Below are positions 13,301 to 24,605 of a DNA stretch of 64,000 nucleotides, piece after piece. Positions within the stretch are counted from its first letter, which is position 1. The number at the start of each line of letters is the position of its first letter. The position numbers were made by a program, and so were the translations under genes. Below the pieces are notes generated by a model that was given only the letters and a program-made list of their open reading frames with translations, was not told where the DNA came from and did no database searches. This stretch comes from Cyclospora cayetanensis (lineage: Eukaryota > Apicomplexa > Conoidasida > Eucoccidiorida > Eimeriidae): assembly GCF_002999335.1 (NCBI RefSeq), contig NW_020312469.1:176181-240180 (forward strand), written 5' to 3'.

Positions 13301-15195
13301 CATTGGAACTGAGAGGTTGGCTGTGCGTTGGAGCCTGGAAGTTTGGTTCTGGTGGGTTGGCAGGGTTTACGAGGTGCAATAGAAGGCGACCAGGTGAAGA
13401 TGCCTGTGGTCAGGTGGCCAGCACCGTTCGCCATTCTCCCACGAACCAATGCTCTTTCTTGCTCTGTTGAATTTTCACAGAGTAGAAAGTACCACGGATA
13501 TATCACTATTGGCCTTTCAAGAAGCTTCGTTACTCCCTAAATCATTGTGGAATTTACCGTGTAGGCAAGTGGCCCTTGTGGAGGCGGAGGATTCCCACAG
13601 AACAACAGAAGTGCTGTCTTAAGCGCCAATGAGCTTGCGTAAGTCGTTTACACTCCCTTGGGCTGTAGAAATGCTGGACTCTAGGACTAAGGGTAGGCGA
13701 GGACGCATTTGATGGGAGTTTTCAATAAAACGGGATGGGAACGCCTACCTCAGTGGTTGAGGGAGGAGCACTTGCAAGCTTCGTCTCCTGCGGGAGGGTT
13801 GAAGGCTTTATTTGGCTATCACCAGTACTCGCCATGGGCAGTACTCTGCTAATTCCTTGCTAACGGTTACATTTTTGTCTTTCTCGTTTGCACTGCTTTC
13901 CGCGTATCAGCTTAGCTGGGAAGAAGCGATTCAGCGGGGAGTTTTCCGCTGTCCTTGACGTTTTGTGAAGCAGCTTTGAATTGAGTAAGCGTATTTTGAA
14001 ATTGGGGGGAAGACGTAACACAGTAAGCCACATTTAAGCACTCCCTAGTGTACTAGTTGTACAACAGTGGGAATCAGTAAAAAATATGACTATTTGGCTT
14101 GTTTGTTGGCATACCAAAAGTATTATAGACCTTCGTTACCTCGAAACAAAGACATGCAACGTTGTTTGCGGCTGGGCCAGGTGCTAAGTTGTGCTAGGCG
14201 TGAATTGTGGTACTGCCTAGTGGGTATTGCAACATGCACCCTAGCTGTCCCCCTCCCATCATGTTGATAGCTCAGACAGTCGCCTGCGCAGAAAGATAGG
14301 AATTCCCTTTAAAACATTCAGTAACATTCTATTAAGTTTGTATGTGATCTGATGCTAGTTTCATCCTTTCGGAGACCTCTGATAAGCCAACGTGCTACCT
14401 GAAACTCCGGATGTTTTTCTTTCCCTGTTTCCTGCTTTGATTATTCTGCACCCATATAGGTTATGAAGTGAAATAGCAGACACATATTCACACAAATTCG
14501 GCCCTGAGCCTTACAGATGATGCTATTGGGCTTGCTGCTCATGCTTGATTGAGGTCCTCTAGGGTATCGTGTAGCAACTGAAACAAAGGTGGGAGAGGTG
14601 AGTGATGCGAGTTCGTCTAGGATTCAGCGTTTAGAGTTTAAGCCACTAAGCGCATGTTTTAAAAAACTCTTCATAGCTTGTGCTCAGCAATGCAGGAAAG
14701 TAGTGTGTCACTGCACATGAAGGAAAAGCCTTCTAGGCCGCGTCTGCTGCTGCAGCGCCGGAGACTGGACTGTTGCAGTTGCAGCTCCTGCTGCCACAGC
14801 TTCCTTCTGTCTGTCCATCTGCGTTGCTTATATGCCTCTTTGTGTCTAAAATATTGTATGTGAATGCTTTTTCGCCGCATCAATTGGCGTCTTTCCTTCC
14901 TCTGTGCTGCTGCGGCGGAAGCGACACCGCCGACCACTGGCCTGAAGGGACAATAGCCCAATCTACCTCGGGAACCACGTTAGTAGTAAACTCAATTACT
15001 AAAAATGGTTTCATGCTAAAAATACTTAAACACTCAGTGCTGCATATATGTATGAAACATCAAACTCTTTTCTCTACACACTTGTCACTCGAGGCATCCC
15101 GCCACCTCAGTGGTTCCCGCCGGAGCCTTAGGCACAGCTGTTACTGCGGCAGCTTCTTCTTATTTTGGTCTTTGTCATATTTTTGAGCAACCACA
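10372..15195. other. Gene-poor interval with one dispersed-repeat fragment
   Basis: Nearly 5 kb with no ORF that shows a recognisable domain, coherent splice pattern or strong codon-like texture. Short ORFs occur on both strands, such as 11209-11787 (+) and 12130-12459 (-), but several open only with GTG or TTG. The block around 11165-11365 resembles sequence near 44720-44950 and is listed separately. The last 500 bases (14670-15195) may be 5' UTR or promoter of the zinc-finger gene that starts at 15196. Confidence 0.6.
11165..11365 (+). repeat. Dispersed repeat fragment related to 44720-44950
   Basis: Two stretches match the start of the decayed retroelement at 44.7 kb. Around 11291-11352 the series caccgc, atggtttgatttagct, cactcatccactggt, tgtgaatg parallels taccgc, atggctcgatccagct, gctcacttactggct, tgtgaatg at 44888-44936, by eye about 80 percent alike. 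A weaker match lies at caccctggctctccc (11183) against taccctggctgtacc (44722). It may be a truncated copy or solo terminal repeat of the same element family. Confidence 0.5.
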
Positions 15196-18100
15196 ATGAG
15201 TTCAGAGGAGCTTGATGAGGGAACCGCAGCACCAACAACAGGAACAGAGTCCAGACACCCTGTCTCCCAGGCCTCTGAAATAGAGCACGCACAACAGCAG
15301 CAGCACCAACACCAGCTCCCTCTGCAAAAGCTTGTAGGAAACATTCCTGTGTCTACGCAGCTTATTCAGAGCCCGTTGCTACTGCAGGCAGCAGCGATTT
15401 TGCTAGCTGCGCAGCAACAGCCCCAGCAGCAGCAGGCGCTGCAACAACAGCAGCTTGAACAGCAAGCTGCCACTCCTTTTTTCGCATCAGAAGAAGTCCG
15501 CAAAAACGAATGGCGTACGAGCAACTCCAGCAGCGCCGGTAGACTCACAAGCAACTGCAGCAGCACCAGCAGCAAAAGCGATTTGCTGCGGCTACCCACT
15601 AGCCACACTAGCCCTCCAAGCTCTATCGAAGCTCCACCGACACAGGAGCAGCCACAGCTGCTCGACGAAGATCATGCAGCCGCAACAAAATTCAGCAGTA
15701 GAGGCTGCGAACTCAACAGCGTGGCCGATATCGATTCTCCAGGAAAGAAGCAGCCGCAGTTGGGAGTGTTGGATTCAGGGAGACAAGACAGCAGGGGCCA
15801 CATGGAATTGCTGCTATTGCAGCAACAGATGGAGCAGAGAAAAACTGGGTGGCTTCAGAGTCCGATGAGCCTAGCTGAAAGGGCAGCTGATGTACGCGAA
15901 ATCGCGGTCTAGTTCTGCTGATACGTCATCGCTGCCCATGCGAGCAGCGAATACAATAGTCGTGGGAGTTGTTCTGGTAGGACTAAGCCGCTAGAAAGAA
16001 GTTATGCTCTTCGTCCGTTCAGTGTGAGTGATGGTGCAGGTGCTTCCACTACTTTTGCTGCAGACAGCTGATCAAGAGCAGCAGCACCCAGCAGGGAGGG
16101 CCGCTGAGCTGGTAGGGAATTTCGATACTTTGCAGCAACAGCACGAGGAACAAAGCTTGCAGCATCAAGGTGGCCAGAACCACAATCGAGATGCGTCAGA
16201 GCTGCAGCATGATGTGAAGCTAGATGAGCTTCCCTTGAAGGGAATCGACGACTTCGAAGAGGCAATCGAAAGGCAGCAGCAAATGCTACATGAGGAGCAG
16301 AATCAGCAAACACATGGCCTGCAGCAGTGCTGCTGTTGTCTAAGGTTAGTGAAGACGGAGCGAGCAAGCTGGTTAGCTAACTACCACCTGAGCAGCAGAC
16401 CAAAATGATTATACCCTCTACCTATCTACGTAAATCAGCACTAACAGGGGAAGCTAATGTTTTTGGTTGTGGTTCGTAGGAGCTTTGCTGGATCTCGAAT
16501 TGAAAAACATATGAAGATATGCGAAGCAGCGAAGAGACAGGAGCAGGCAAAGCAACAGCGGCAGCGACTGAAGCAGCAACAACAAGAGCAACTGGAGGAG
16601 CAGCGGCGCCAGCAAGAACAAATACTCAAGCGAATGCAAGCAGAGCGGCAACGAGAACAGCAGCAGCAGCTTTTGCTGAAGCAAAAAGCCGTTAAACAAA
16701 GGAGGGATGCAGCGGCAGCAAGGGCCGCTGCTGCAGCACGCTGTGTGGCTGCACGCAGCAGCAGCGTCGGCGAAGGCAACACCAGGAAGCATAGCGATGA
16801 AAGCAGCGGTAGTAGTACCAGTAGCAGGAGCAGCAGGAATAACTTTGGGAGCCAGCTGGATGCTGCTTCTGCTTCTGTTGGTGCTGCGGAAAAGGACAAG
16901 TTCTCGGAGGGCAGTTGCATGAACCAGGGCAGCAACAACATGGGACCTTCGCAGAAAACGTTTCAAATAGATTCAGAAGATAGTTGCGCAGCAGCCAAGA
17001 GAGCGCCTGATCATTCAACGCAATCCAAAACAGGAGATCGTGCAACGGCTACTCCTTCGGTGGGATGCTCTTCTGCGTCCGACGGCGCTTGTGATGGCGC
17101 TGAAGCTAATACAGAAGAGGCACAAGAATCAACACGAGGAGAGGCAGCGGAAGCATCAGCAGAAGCAGTAGCGAAAGAAAATGCGGGCATTAATTGCTTG
17201 CACAGCTCTCCAGGGGATCCACCTCCGCTACAGCAAAGAAGCTGGAGCAACAGCAGCAGTCGCAGCTGCAGCAGAGCAACCAGCGGCAGGCTCACCAGCA
17301 AGCGCAGCGTTTCTTCAGACAGCCTAAAAGAGCAGAAGCAAGAGGATAGCCAAGAGCAGCAATGCGGGGAGAGCCAGGAACCACCGCAGCAAGCGAGTCA
17401 GGAGAAACAGCAGCAACAGCACGTGTTGCCAAAAAAAGCTCCGGCATGTGGCCGCACGGTTCTACAGAGGGCAAAGCCCCAAGACAGGTATTTCAGGATC
17501 CCTAAATAGCAGCATCAGCAGCAGCTATTGCAACACGTTTTTGCATGCATTGTAAGAGTCTATTCTGTACTTTTTGGCTACCCACTTGTCACTCTCGTGC
17601 TATATGCGTTTCATCTGAGACTCTCACTGCCACTAGTTAGCTTTATTCCTGCTCTCGCTGGATCCTCACGTGTCTGCCCCTCATGCAGGTGGCGCCTAAT
17701 GCCGACCAAGCGCTGCCCGCTGTGCTCGCGTCGTTTTTGTCTAAAGTCTATCGAACGGCACATCGAGGTTTGCAGACAGAGGCAGAAAGAGGTCGGTCTT
17801 CGGCCGCCAGCACCAGTGCCAGGGAGTCTTGTGATTCTTCCAGCGGCACCGCTTCTCCAGCAACAACAGCAGCACTCCCAGCAGGCGTCCAAGCCTTCTG
17901 TTGGAAGATACGCTGGTAGGGGGCATGGCGTAGGAGCATCTGCACTGGCTCACTCCCGCAGCATCAGCAGCGAAGGGAGCAAACTCGCAGCTGCTCAGAG
18001 CACTGTCTTCGACTGTGCCTTACCACCGCAGCGGCAGCACAGACAGGCGCTCCCGAATCAGCGCCGCGACATTTCAGGTACTACAGGAGCAATAAGCGCA

Positions 18101-20806
18101 AGAGGATACCTTCGAGACCAGAGCGTTGGATGCGTTAAGAGCGATAGCAATGCAGAGACTAGCAGCAGCAGCTGGGAAACGGAAGTCGTTGAGGGACTTG
18201 CCGAGGAGCTTAGGCAGTTGGGGATTGGGGATGAACGGCTAGCTGCGGTAGCGAGCCGGTTCGCCTCTAGGCTGCGGCAGCAGCACAGGCAGGAGCTGAA
18301 GCTGCAGGCTGAGCTTGAATCGTTCAAAGAGCCATCCCTGACTGAACTACTGCCCGACGTCTTTGCCGCTGCTGCTGCCGCGGCACGCAGAATTGTGGCT
18401 GCGAAACTTTCCCGTGAGCACCGCGGACAACATCAGCAACAGCAGAAACCCGCAGAAAAGTATCAGCAAGCGCCGGAGATTGGATGCGGCATTACCGTTT
18501 GTGAAGCTGAGAACAGAGGCAGATATCGCCGCTGCGACAGAGACACTAGCAGCGCCACTGCAGCAGCACCGCCAGGGGAGAGCAGAGATAGCAGCAGCAA
18601 TAAAGCAGGTGTCGACAGGGAAACTTATGCATCTGCAGCATCACCAGGCTCAGATCACAACCGATGCTGCAATCTAAAGATATTGGGGCACTCCGATAGC
18701 CCCCTAGCTCCTCCGTTAAAGCTCCCAGACTCGGCAGCACGCTGCCATAGTAGCAACAACAGAACCACTGCCAAACTAACACCCCGAAGCCCTCGTGTCG
18801 AGATCGCGTCTCCAGGTGGCGCAACGACTGCAGAAGCAGTTACGAAACGGCTTTCAGCAAAAAGGCCCTCGTGTATAAAGGGTCGTTGTGGGCGGTGCGG
18901 GGGCATAGCTAGGGATTCAGCAGTACAGCAACAGCAGCAGGAAGTGCACACTGTCAAAGTACCACTAAAAATCACTACAGAGGCGTCAAAAGCGTATCCC
19001 GCAGCTGTTAGCCACAGCAACGGCACCACAGCTGGGCAACTGGCAGCTCAAGGTGCAACTTTCAGCAGCCACCAATACGAACTGCATCGACATGAGCAGC
19101 CGCAGCAACAAGTGCCTCAGCAGCAGATCGAAGAGCCGCCCCTACATACGCAGCAGCAGAGCAAAACATCAGAGTCTCTTGCCTGCTTGGACAAAGTACC
19201 GGCAAAGCAGCAGCACCAGTCGCTGCTGCATCAGCAACCGAAGCAGCTCCAGCCACAACACACCGGCCCTACCCGTGGAATAGGCACCTCTTGCCACGAG
19301 CCTGTTCTCCCCTTGCTGAATCAGCAGCACCATGATCATGGTAAGCAGACGGATCATGAGCAGCCAATGTCTCAGCATACTGTTTTCCGACGGCATCTGG
19401 CTACAGCGCAGCCGATGCAGCCTTTGCAGCTGCCTCATCCCTCAAGCACGTCCAACGGTAGCAGCTACGAAGCCAGCAGCACACAGCGGCAAACTGAAGC
19501 CCCCTTCAAAACACTATCCAGTCTGTCTTCTGCCCCGTCAAGAAGTGTTTCTGCAGCAGAAGATTTCTGTCCGCCGCAGCGGCAACAGCTGAAACTCGCC
19601 GAAACTCAACGGTTCCAACTGCTACAGCAATTCCAACAACAGCAGCTGCAGCCACAGCCGGCGCAGCAGCAGTGCCAGTCAAAATTCTACGGCTCACAGC
19701 AGCAACCGCAGCAGCGGACCACACTGCTCCGAAGGCAGCGTAGCTTCTCTTCTCGAGAAGCGTCCATATCCCGATGCCTCTCCGTGGATATGCCAGTTTC
19801 CCAGCAACAGCAAGAAGAAACGAAGTCTAGCAGCAGCGCGCAGCAGCAAATACAGGACTCATTGGGGCAAATGCAACATCTGCGGAATGTGCAAGGACCA
19901 CCGCAGCAAGATCTGCGGCAGCTTTACGCACAGCGGCCCCTGTTTCAGGAGCTACAATTGCATCATCTTACGGCGCAGCAACTGATGCAAGAGAGGAGCG
20001 AGCGATTAGTTAGCGCCGAACAGACAGCGCGTCAGTTGGAGGCTATCAGAGAAAAGCAGATACAGCAACACCACAGTATAAAGCAGGAACACCTGATGCA
20101 AAGCAGTACGACTACTCCTGCTGCCAATGCATACCAAGAGGTGTGCCTCGAAAATCTGCCCGTGATTGGCACTCAAAATCAGCCACCGCTGGCGCATAGC
20201 ATACCGCAGCAGCAGTTTCAGACGATCCTACAGCCAGCCCCCCCCAACATGGTGCAACGGGAGTCACAGGTGCGTCAGCAGCAGTATACTCTGCAGCAGC
20301 ACCCTCCCCAGCATCAGCAACACGTTACCGTCCAACCACGGCAGCCTCTTTCGCCGCTACGGCCGATCCCACAACAGCGAGTGCAACAGTCATACCAGCT
20401 ACAGCAGCAGCCTTATACAACGCTACAGCCTCTGCAGCGGCACCAGCCACGTGCGATGCACAGCCGGTCCCTCGTTCTAGATGAGCGCCAGCCAGTGCAG
20501 AAGACGAATTCTCTCTCCACTGACTGCTACGGATACAGTACTCCCGCAGCAGCACCAGCAAGACACCCATGTGAACAATGGCGACAGCAACTCGTGCAGC
20601 AAAAACAGGAGCTCCAGCAACAACCAGCAATAGCATGTCAATACCCTCTAGCGCCGTCCTCAATTCCTACTTTAGAGCAAAAGCAGCAATTGGCACTGCT
20701 GCAGACCGGCAGATCCCATATGCACACGGGAAATGTTTCTCTGTATCAACCACAGCTGCGGACATTGACAGCGGCAACAATCGGGAGACACTTCGCAGTA
20801 AACTAA
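15196..20806 (+). CDS. Large Gln-rich protein with two C2HC (ZC2HC1-type) zinc fingers
   Basis: Four exons are proposed: 15196 to about 15893-15909, about 16040 or 16064-16344, 16480-17487, and 17689-20806. They give roughly 1,700 residues. The start ATG has A at -3 (acaATGAG; MSSEELDEG). Two small zinc fingers share the spacing C-x2-C-x11-H-x3-C. The first is CCCCLR plus SFAGSRIEKHMKIC, split by the intron after 16344 (CTA AG|G). The second is CPLCSRRFCLKSIERHIEVC in exon 4. Introns before exons 3 and 4 are both phase 2 with an AG|G join. The rest is low complexity, with long Gln, Ser and Ala tracts from CAG runs, and a coiled-coil-like Gln/Arg/Glu stretch after finger 1. Such fingers may bind RNA or protein in other eukaryotes, but function here is unknown. 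The exon 1 donor is not settled. Confidence 0.8.
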
Positions 20807-21496
20807 CACAACGGGCATTCCCCGTTCAGCAGTCTTTTGCAGCAGCGGACGGTGCTGCTGCGATGAGGCGGCTGATAGAAGCTCTTTGTTTCCACAGAAG
20901 CAAACAGCCATCGATCCGTAGACTAGATCGAGAATAGATCATTTGCTGGTGCTGCCAATTCCGCAGCAACGTAGATGCAGCTACTGAAGCAGAAAAGACG
21001 CTGCAGCAGCTACAGGCATACTGCCGCAGCACACTAGCCCCTGTTTATACCATACATGACCACAACCCCCCCAATTACTCACTATTTTGAGGCTACTGCT
21101 GCTGCATAAGATATATTATCAATTTCGGATACTTTAGCTATCCTTCTGTCCCTCTGCAGCACACGAGCACAAATGCATCGTCAGCCGCACAGCAAAAAGT
21201 GCGTTAGATGTGGACACGACCTCGCCGACGCTGGTCCCTTAGGATCCCAACACGCAATGCAGCTCGTAGCTCATGAACAGTTAGTGCGAACAAGTCAGGA
21301 GGAGTATTCCTCTTGGGCTGGGAGCTTCGTTGTTTGCAATAGTGCCGAAATATAGGTTCATCATAAACACAGTGGGCTGAGGTCTTTTGGGGAGAGCATA
21401 CAGGTTGAGCGTTCCTATAGATGCACAAGGAGATATGCACAGTTGGGAAAACTCGCTCCGATGGCTGCTGCCAGACGTGGAAACACCACTCAGGGT
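20807..21496. other. Convergent intergenic region between zinc-finger and RING genes
   Basis: The + strand zinc-finger gene ends at 20806 and the - strand RING gene ends at 21497, so this stretch should hold both 3' UTRs. CAG runs continue to about 21020 with an open frame (to 20937), so an extra 3' exon of the zinc-finger gene cannot be excluded. The needed intron would be only about 35 bases, so it was left out. Nothing else is recognisable. Confidence 0.5.
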
Positions 21497-22936
21497 CTAA
21501 AGCTTGCCTGTAGGAGCCGAGATGGATCGCAGGCATAAAGGGCAGTTTCTGCTCTTCGCGAGCCAGACGTCTATACACCCCACGTGGAAGAAGTGGCCGC
21601 ACCGCAAAACTCGCACAGTTTCCGGTCCCATGAAATCAGACAGACAAATCACGCAGCCTGAGAAGGTGGTAGCCAGGGCTCTGCAGCAACACGGAGCAGT
21701 GTACAGCAGCACACACGCAAGAGTCGGTAGCGAAGTGGACAAGAAGTCTACACGGTGTGGTGCTGCGTTGATGCACTTAAGCACTGGGAGCGACTCCGGG
21801 ATCGGCTTTTGCGCTGCTGATCGCCACTGCTTTACTCGGTGCTGCTCCAGTCGTGCTCCGGATGCCTTGGCTGCCGCTCTCGCAGACAGCGTTCCTCGGG
21901 CTGTTCCTCATTCTGCTGCTCTTGGTGCTGCTGCAGCTTGTCGGCATATGTGACAAGAGGCAGTGCCTGGATCTCCTCTAGAGAGGCTCCCCGACGCCAG
22001 AGGCTGCCCGCAGCTGCTGCTCCCCCTGCTGCTTCTGCCGCAGCTGCCGTTGCAGCGGGAGGCAGTGAGATCCAGAAACAGACGAACGTTGCAGCAAGTC
22101 GCACCATGCTTACCACAATCTGAGCACACACACCAGCCCAGAGTGAGAAATCTTGAAAGAAAGTCTCGAGTCTTAGCCGATCGCCAGGAAACCCTCGACG
22201 TACCGCTGTGACAGTGATGCGCCACAGGCCAGGAGCTTCACTGCATGACTGCGAGTTGAATATCCAAACTACGCCGAGAATGAACCATCCGTAAGACAGG
22301 ATGCTGAGGGCTTTTGAGCATCGCCAGCCTAAGCCACTTGTCATGCGCTGCACCCTGAGCCGCAAGAACGTGCAACGGCAACGGCGCTGCGCCTCGCTGT
22401 CGATCTTTGGTTCGTAGCAAGGGCTTTGAACGAGGCGTTTTTGGCGCAAATGCGGCAGCCACTGCTCGTCTACGCACACCAGTCGAAAGGTGTGGATGCA
22501 GTCGCTGCGTCTGGCTGCATGCGCCCTTCGACGATTGAGACTCACGTATTGAGGATGCTACGCCTGTCTCTGGGGCAGCTGCTGAGATGGCAGAAGAACA
22601 AATAGCGGACCGGTAACTGAGGCACCTGTAAGGCTGTGAAAACAGCCACCCACCTGCGGCGAAAATCACAAGGCGCAGCGAGCCATGGAGAGCGCAGCAG
22701 TCCTAGAGGTCGTTCTGCCTGCTGCCCTCTGCAGGGAAGCTTCGGCGTGGCGAAGGGGATGACGCGCAACTGGTAAATCGGGGGAGAGTTTCAGGGTTCT
22801 GGGTAGAAAAGGATTGGGTACGGCGAAGCATGTACCACTGCAAGGGCTTGTTGCAGCTGCAGGCGCTCCAGTAGAGCGAGAGATAAGCAGCGCAGGGGGC
22901 TGAAATGATGAAACCAGAGACTGCTCCGAACAGCAT
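21497..22936 (-). CDS. Membrane-anchored RING-H2 E3 ubiquitin ligase
   Basis: The last exon (21680-21497) encodes a RING-H2 finger: CVICLSDF, then RCGHFFHVGC, then CPLC near the C-terminus. Upstream exons encode hydrophobic segments. SILSYGWFILGVVWIF and LWRITVTA (exon ending 22204) join in phase 0 to IVVSMVRLAATFVCFW (exon 22119-21836). A linker GASLEEIQALP precedes the RING. This order (membrane helices, Gly-Ala-Ser-x-Glu-x-Ile linker, RING-H2) is that of the eukaryotic membrane-bound RING-H2 family, where the finger faces the cytosol and recruits an E2 enzyme. The donor GA|GTAAAG at 21836 meets the acceptor before 21680 in phase. The N-terminus is less sure: ATG at 22936 (MLFGAVSGFIIS) starts a further hydrophobic segment, but its joins to later exons (through about 22560) were not resolved. 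Confidence 0.78.
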
Positions 22937-22943
22937 TACTACC

Positions 22944-23250
22944 CTGTGAGCGAAACACAGAGCGCGTTTGACGCGAAGTTACTGTGCAGAGGCAGGCTCT
23001 CCAGCATCCCGATGCACAGTGTATGCATGATTGAACATACATATGCATATGTATGTCTAGGCACGCATGAACCGAAGGCTATTCAGATATTTCTGGAGAG
23101 GCTGAAATCACGCGGGGGGGTTATTGCTGTCGGCACGAGCGTCGCTCAGCACAGCGCCCAAAGAAGGCTGGGAGGCCAAACGAGAGCCTCCGCTCGATGC
23201 CTAGGGAGTAGGCGTGTGCAGCTCGGCTAGATGCATTGGTGAAGGACGAA
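22944..23250. other. Short intergenic stretch upstream of the RING gene
   Basis: About 300 bases between the proposed RING start (22936, - strand) and the end of the next - strand gene candidate (23251). It contains a near-palindromic alternating stretch (acatatgcatatgt, around 23037-23050). No gene is visible. Confidence 0.4.
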
Positions 23251-24605
23251 TTACTTGATAAAGGTGAGAGCTTCCTGAGGGCTTTGCGTCACAACCTCCA
23301 TGATGGGATCTCTGGAAGCCGTTGGATTGCCCTCTGGCCCAAGCAAGACTGCCTCTATGGCCTGCAGAAAAATGAGAACTGCAAAGCTGTGCGATGGCTT
23401 TATCCACTTTGCATCCAGTCTTGCTCTTGAGGCGGTAGCAGCTTCACTGGGGCGAAAGGAACGCAAGCAAACACCGAGGTTCCCGAGAGCGGAGGCTTTT
23501 GTGAAGGATTTGGAGTGCTTACACTGTACACACGCCTCCCCACGCGGCCAACTGCGTCAGACATTTCGAGAGGATGCTCCATGGGAGTTCTTGTGCAGTT
23601 GCTGCTCCTCCTGGCGTTGCCAGGGTAGTTGCACTTGTTGCTGCTCCTGCGGCTGCGGCAGCAGCAGTCGCTGCGCAGCTGCTTAATCAGCGGCAGCTCT
23701 CCCTCTCTGGCGCGTCGCAGTGGTCTGCAATTGTAGCTGCTTCTGTGTGACACATCCAACTGCAGCTGCTGTGCTGTTGCTGTGTGGCGCTGCTGCAACG
23801 CCGTGGTTGCGTTGCTGCTGCTGCCGCTGCTGCTGTGTGGCTGCTGAAGGGAACGCGTCCAGCCGCAGCAGCAGCGGCAACAGATACACCTGCTCTTCCT
23901 ATTAAGCTGAGGGCAAACAGCTTCTGTCGTTCGTCTGGTCTAAATCATAGAGAACACCGTGCAACGAAGGTAGCTGCTGCTGCAGCTGCAGCCGCTGCTG
24001 CTCACTGGCTGCTGCTGCCTGCTGCTGCAGAGCTGGCTGGCTTTCTTGGTTCTGCTATTGTTACAGCGTTCCCAGAGAAACAAAACGAAGAATCGTAAGG
24101 AAACAACTGCATCGGCAGCAGCAGGGGCTGTACGGCGGAGCCACCAACGGCAACACTGGCAGCACTACCAGATCCTGTCGGCTGCTGGTGTTGTAGCAAA
24201 AACAGGCGTGGGTCATGTCTGCGGTTATCAATTCCAGAATACGTGCAAATGAACTTACTGTGCAGTACTTCCCGCAAATAGGCGTGAGCACAAGAAACAT
24301 AATCCAGGGAACACGTTGAATACTGCATCAACCCTCTGAACGCTTTCTGTATGTTGGGCTCCGAAGGCAGATAGTGGTCGCAGCCCAGATTAGCTGCTTT
24401 TCATGTTTCAATATGTAGTGTTTGCCCTCTTTCCAGTAGAACAGAGGAACTTTAGTCCATTGCATCTCCTTTCCGGAAAAGACTACGCGTAGCCTGCTCA
24501 GCTCAGTTTTCGAAGACCACGTATCGCTCCATAAACCACGCACCTCAGTTTAGTTTCTGCCTTCGTAAATGCCTTATGTGCTTGCCCGATCGCTTTCATT
24601 TCCTG
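23251..24605 (-). CDS. Candidate multi-exon gene of unknown function
   Basis: Not recognised. The best piece is a last exon at 23361-23251. A good polypyrimidine acceptor (tttttctgcag) precedes 36 residues running from AIEAVLLGPEGNP to EALTFIK and a TAA. Further upstream on the same strand there is a well-bounded exon near 24545-24605 (EMKAIGQAHKAFTKAETKLR, between CTCAG and a GTGCGT donor), a block near 24350-24480 (KVPLFYWKEGKHYILK) and a Gln/Ala-rich stretch at 23600-24060. The CTG runs read on + mean CAG on the - strand, as expected for a - strand gene here. The joins between the pieces were not worked out, so this is a locus and not a finished model. Confidence 0.35.
23620..24060 (-). 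repeat. CAG/CTG triplet-rich cluster
   Basis: Dense but imperfect CTG, GCT and TGC triplets on the + strand (CAG on -). They are similar in density to those inside the zinc-finger and ApiAP2 genes. In this genome such runs usually sit in exons and read as Gln or Ala on the strand showing CAG, which supports a - strand gene here. Confidence 0.6.

Noticed and set aside
20834..20937. Extra 3' exon of the zinc-finger gene
   Set aside because: It would require an intron of about 35 bases, much shorter than the others in this window.
24340..24545. Resemblance of KVPLFYWKEGKHYILK to the N-terminal part of AP-complex mu subunits
   Set aside because: Only one short pattern fits. The expected flanking motifs and a mu-type C-terminus are absent, and the terminal exon ends unlike any mu chain.
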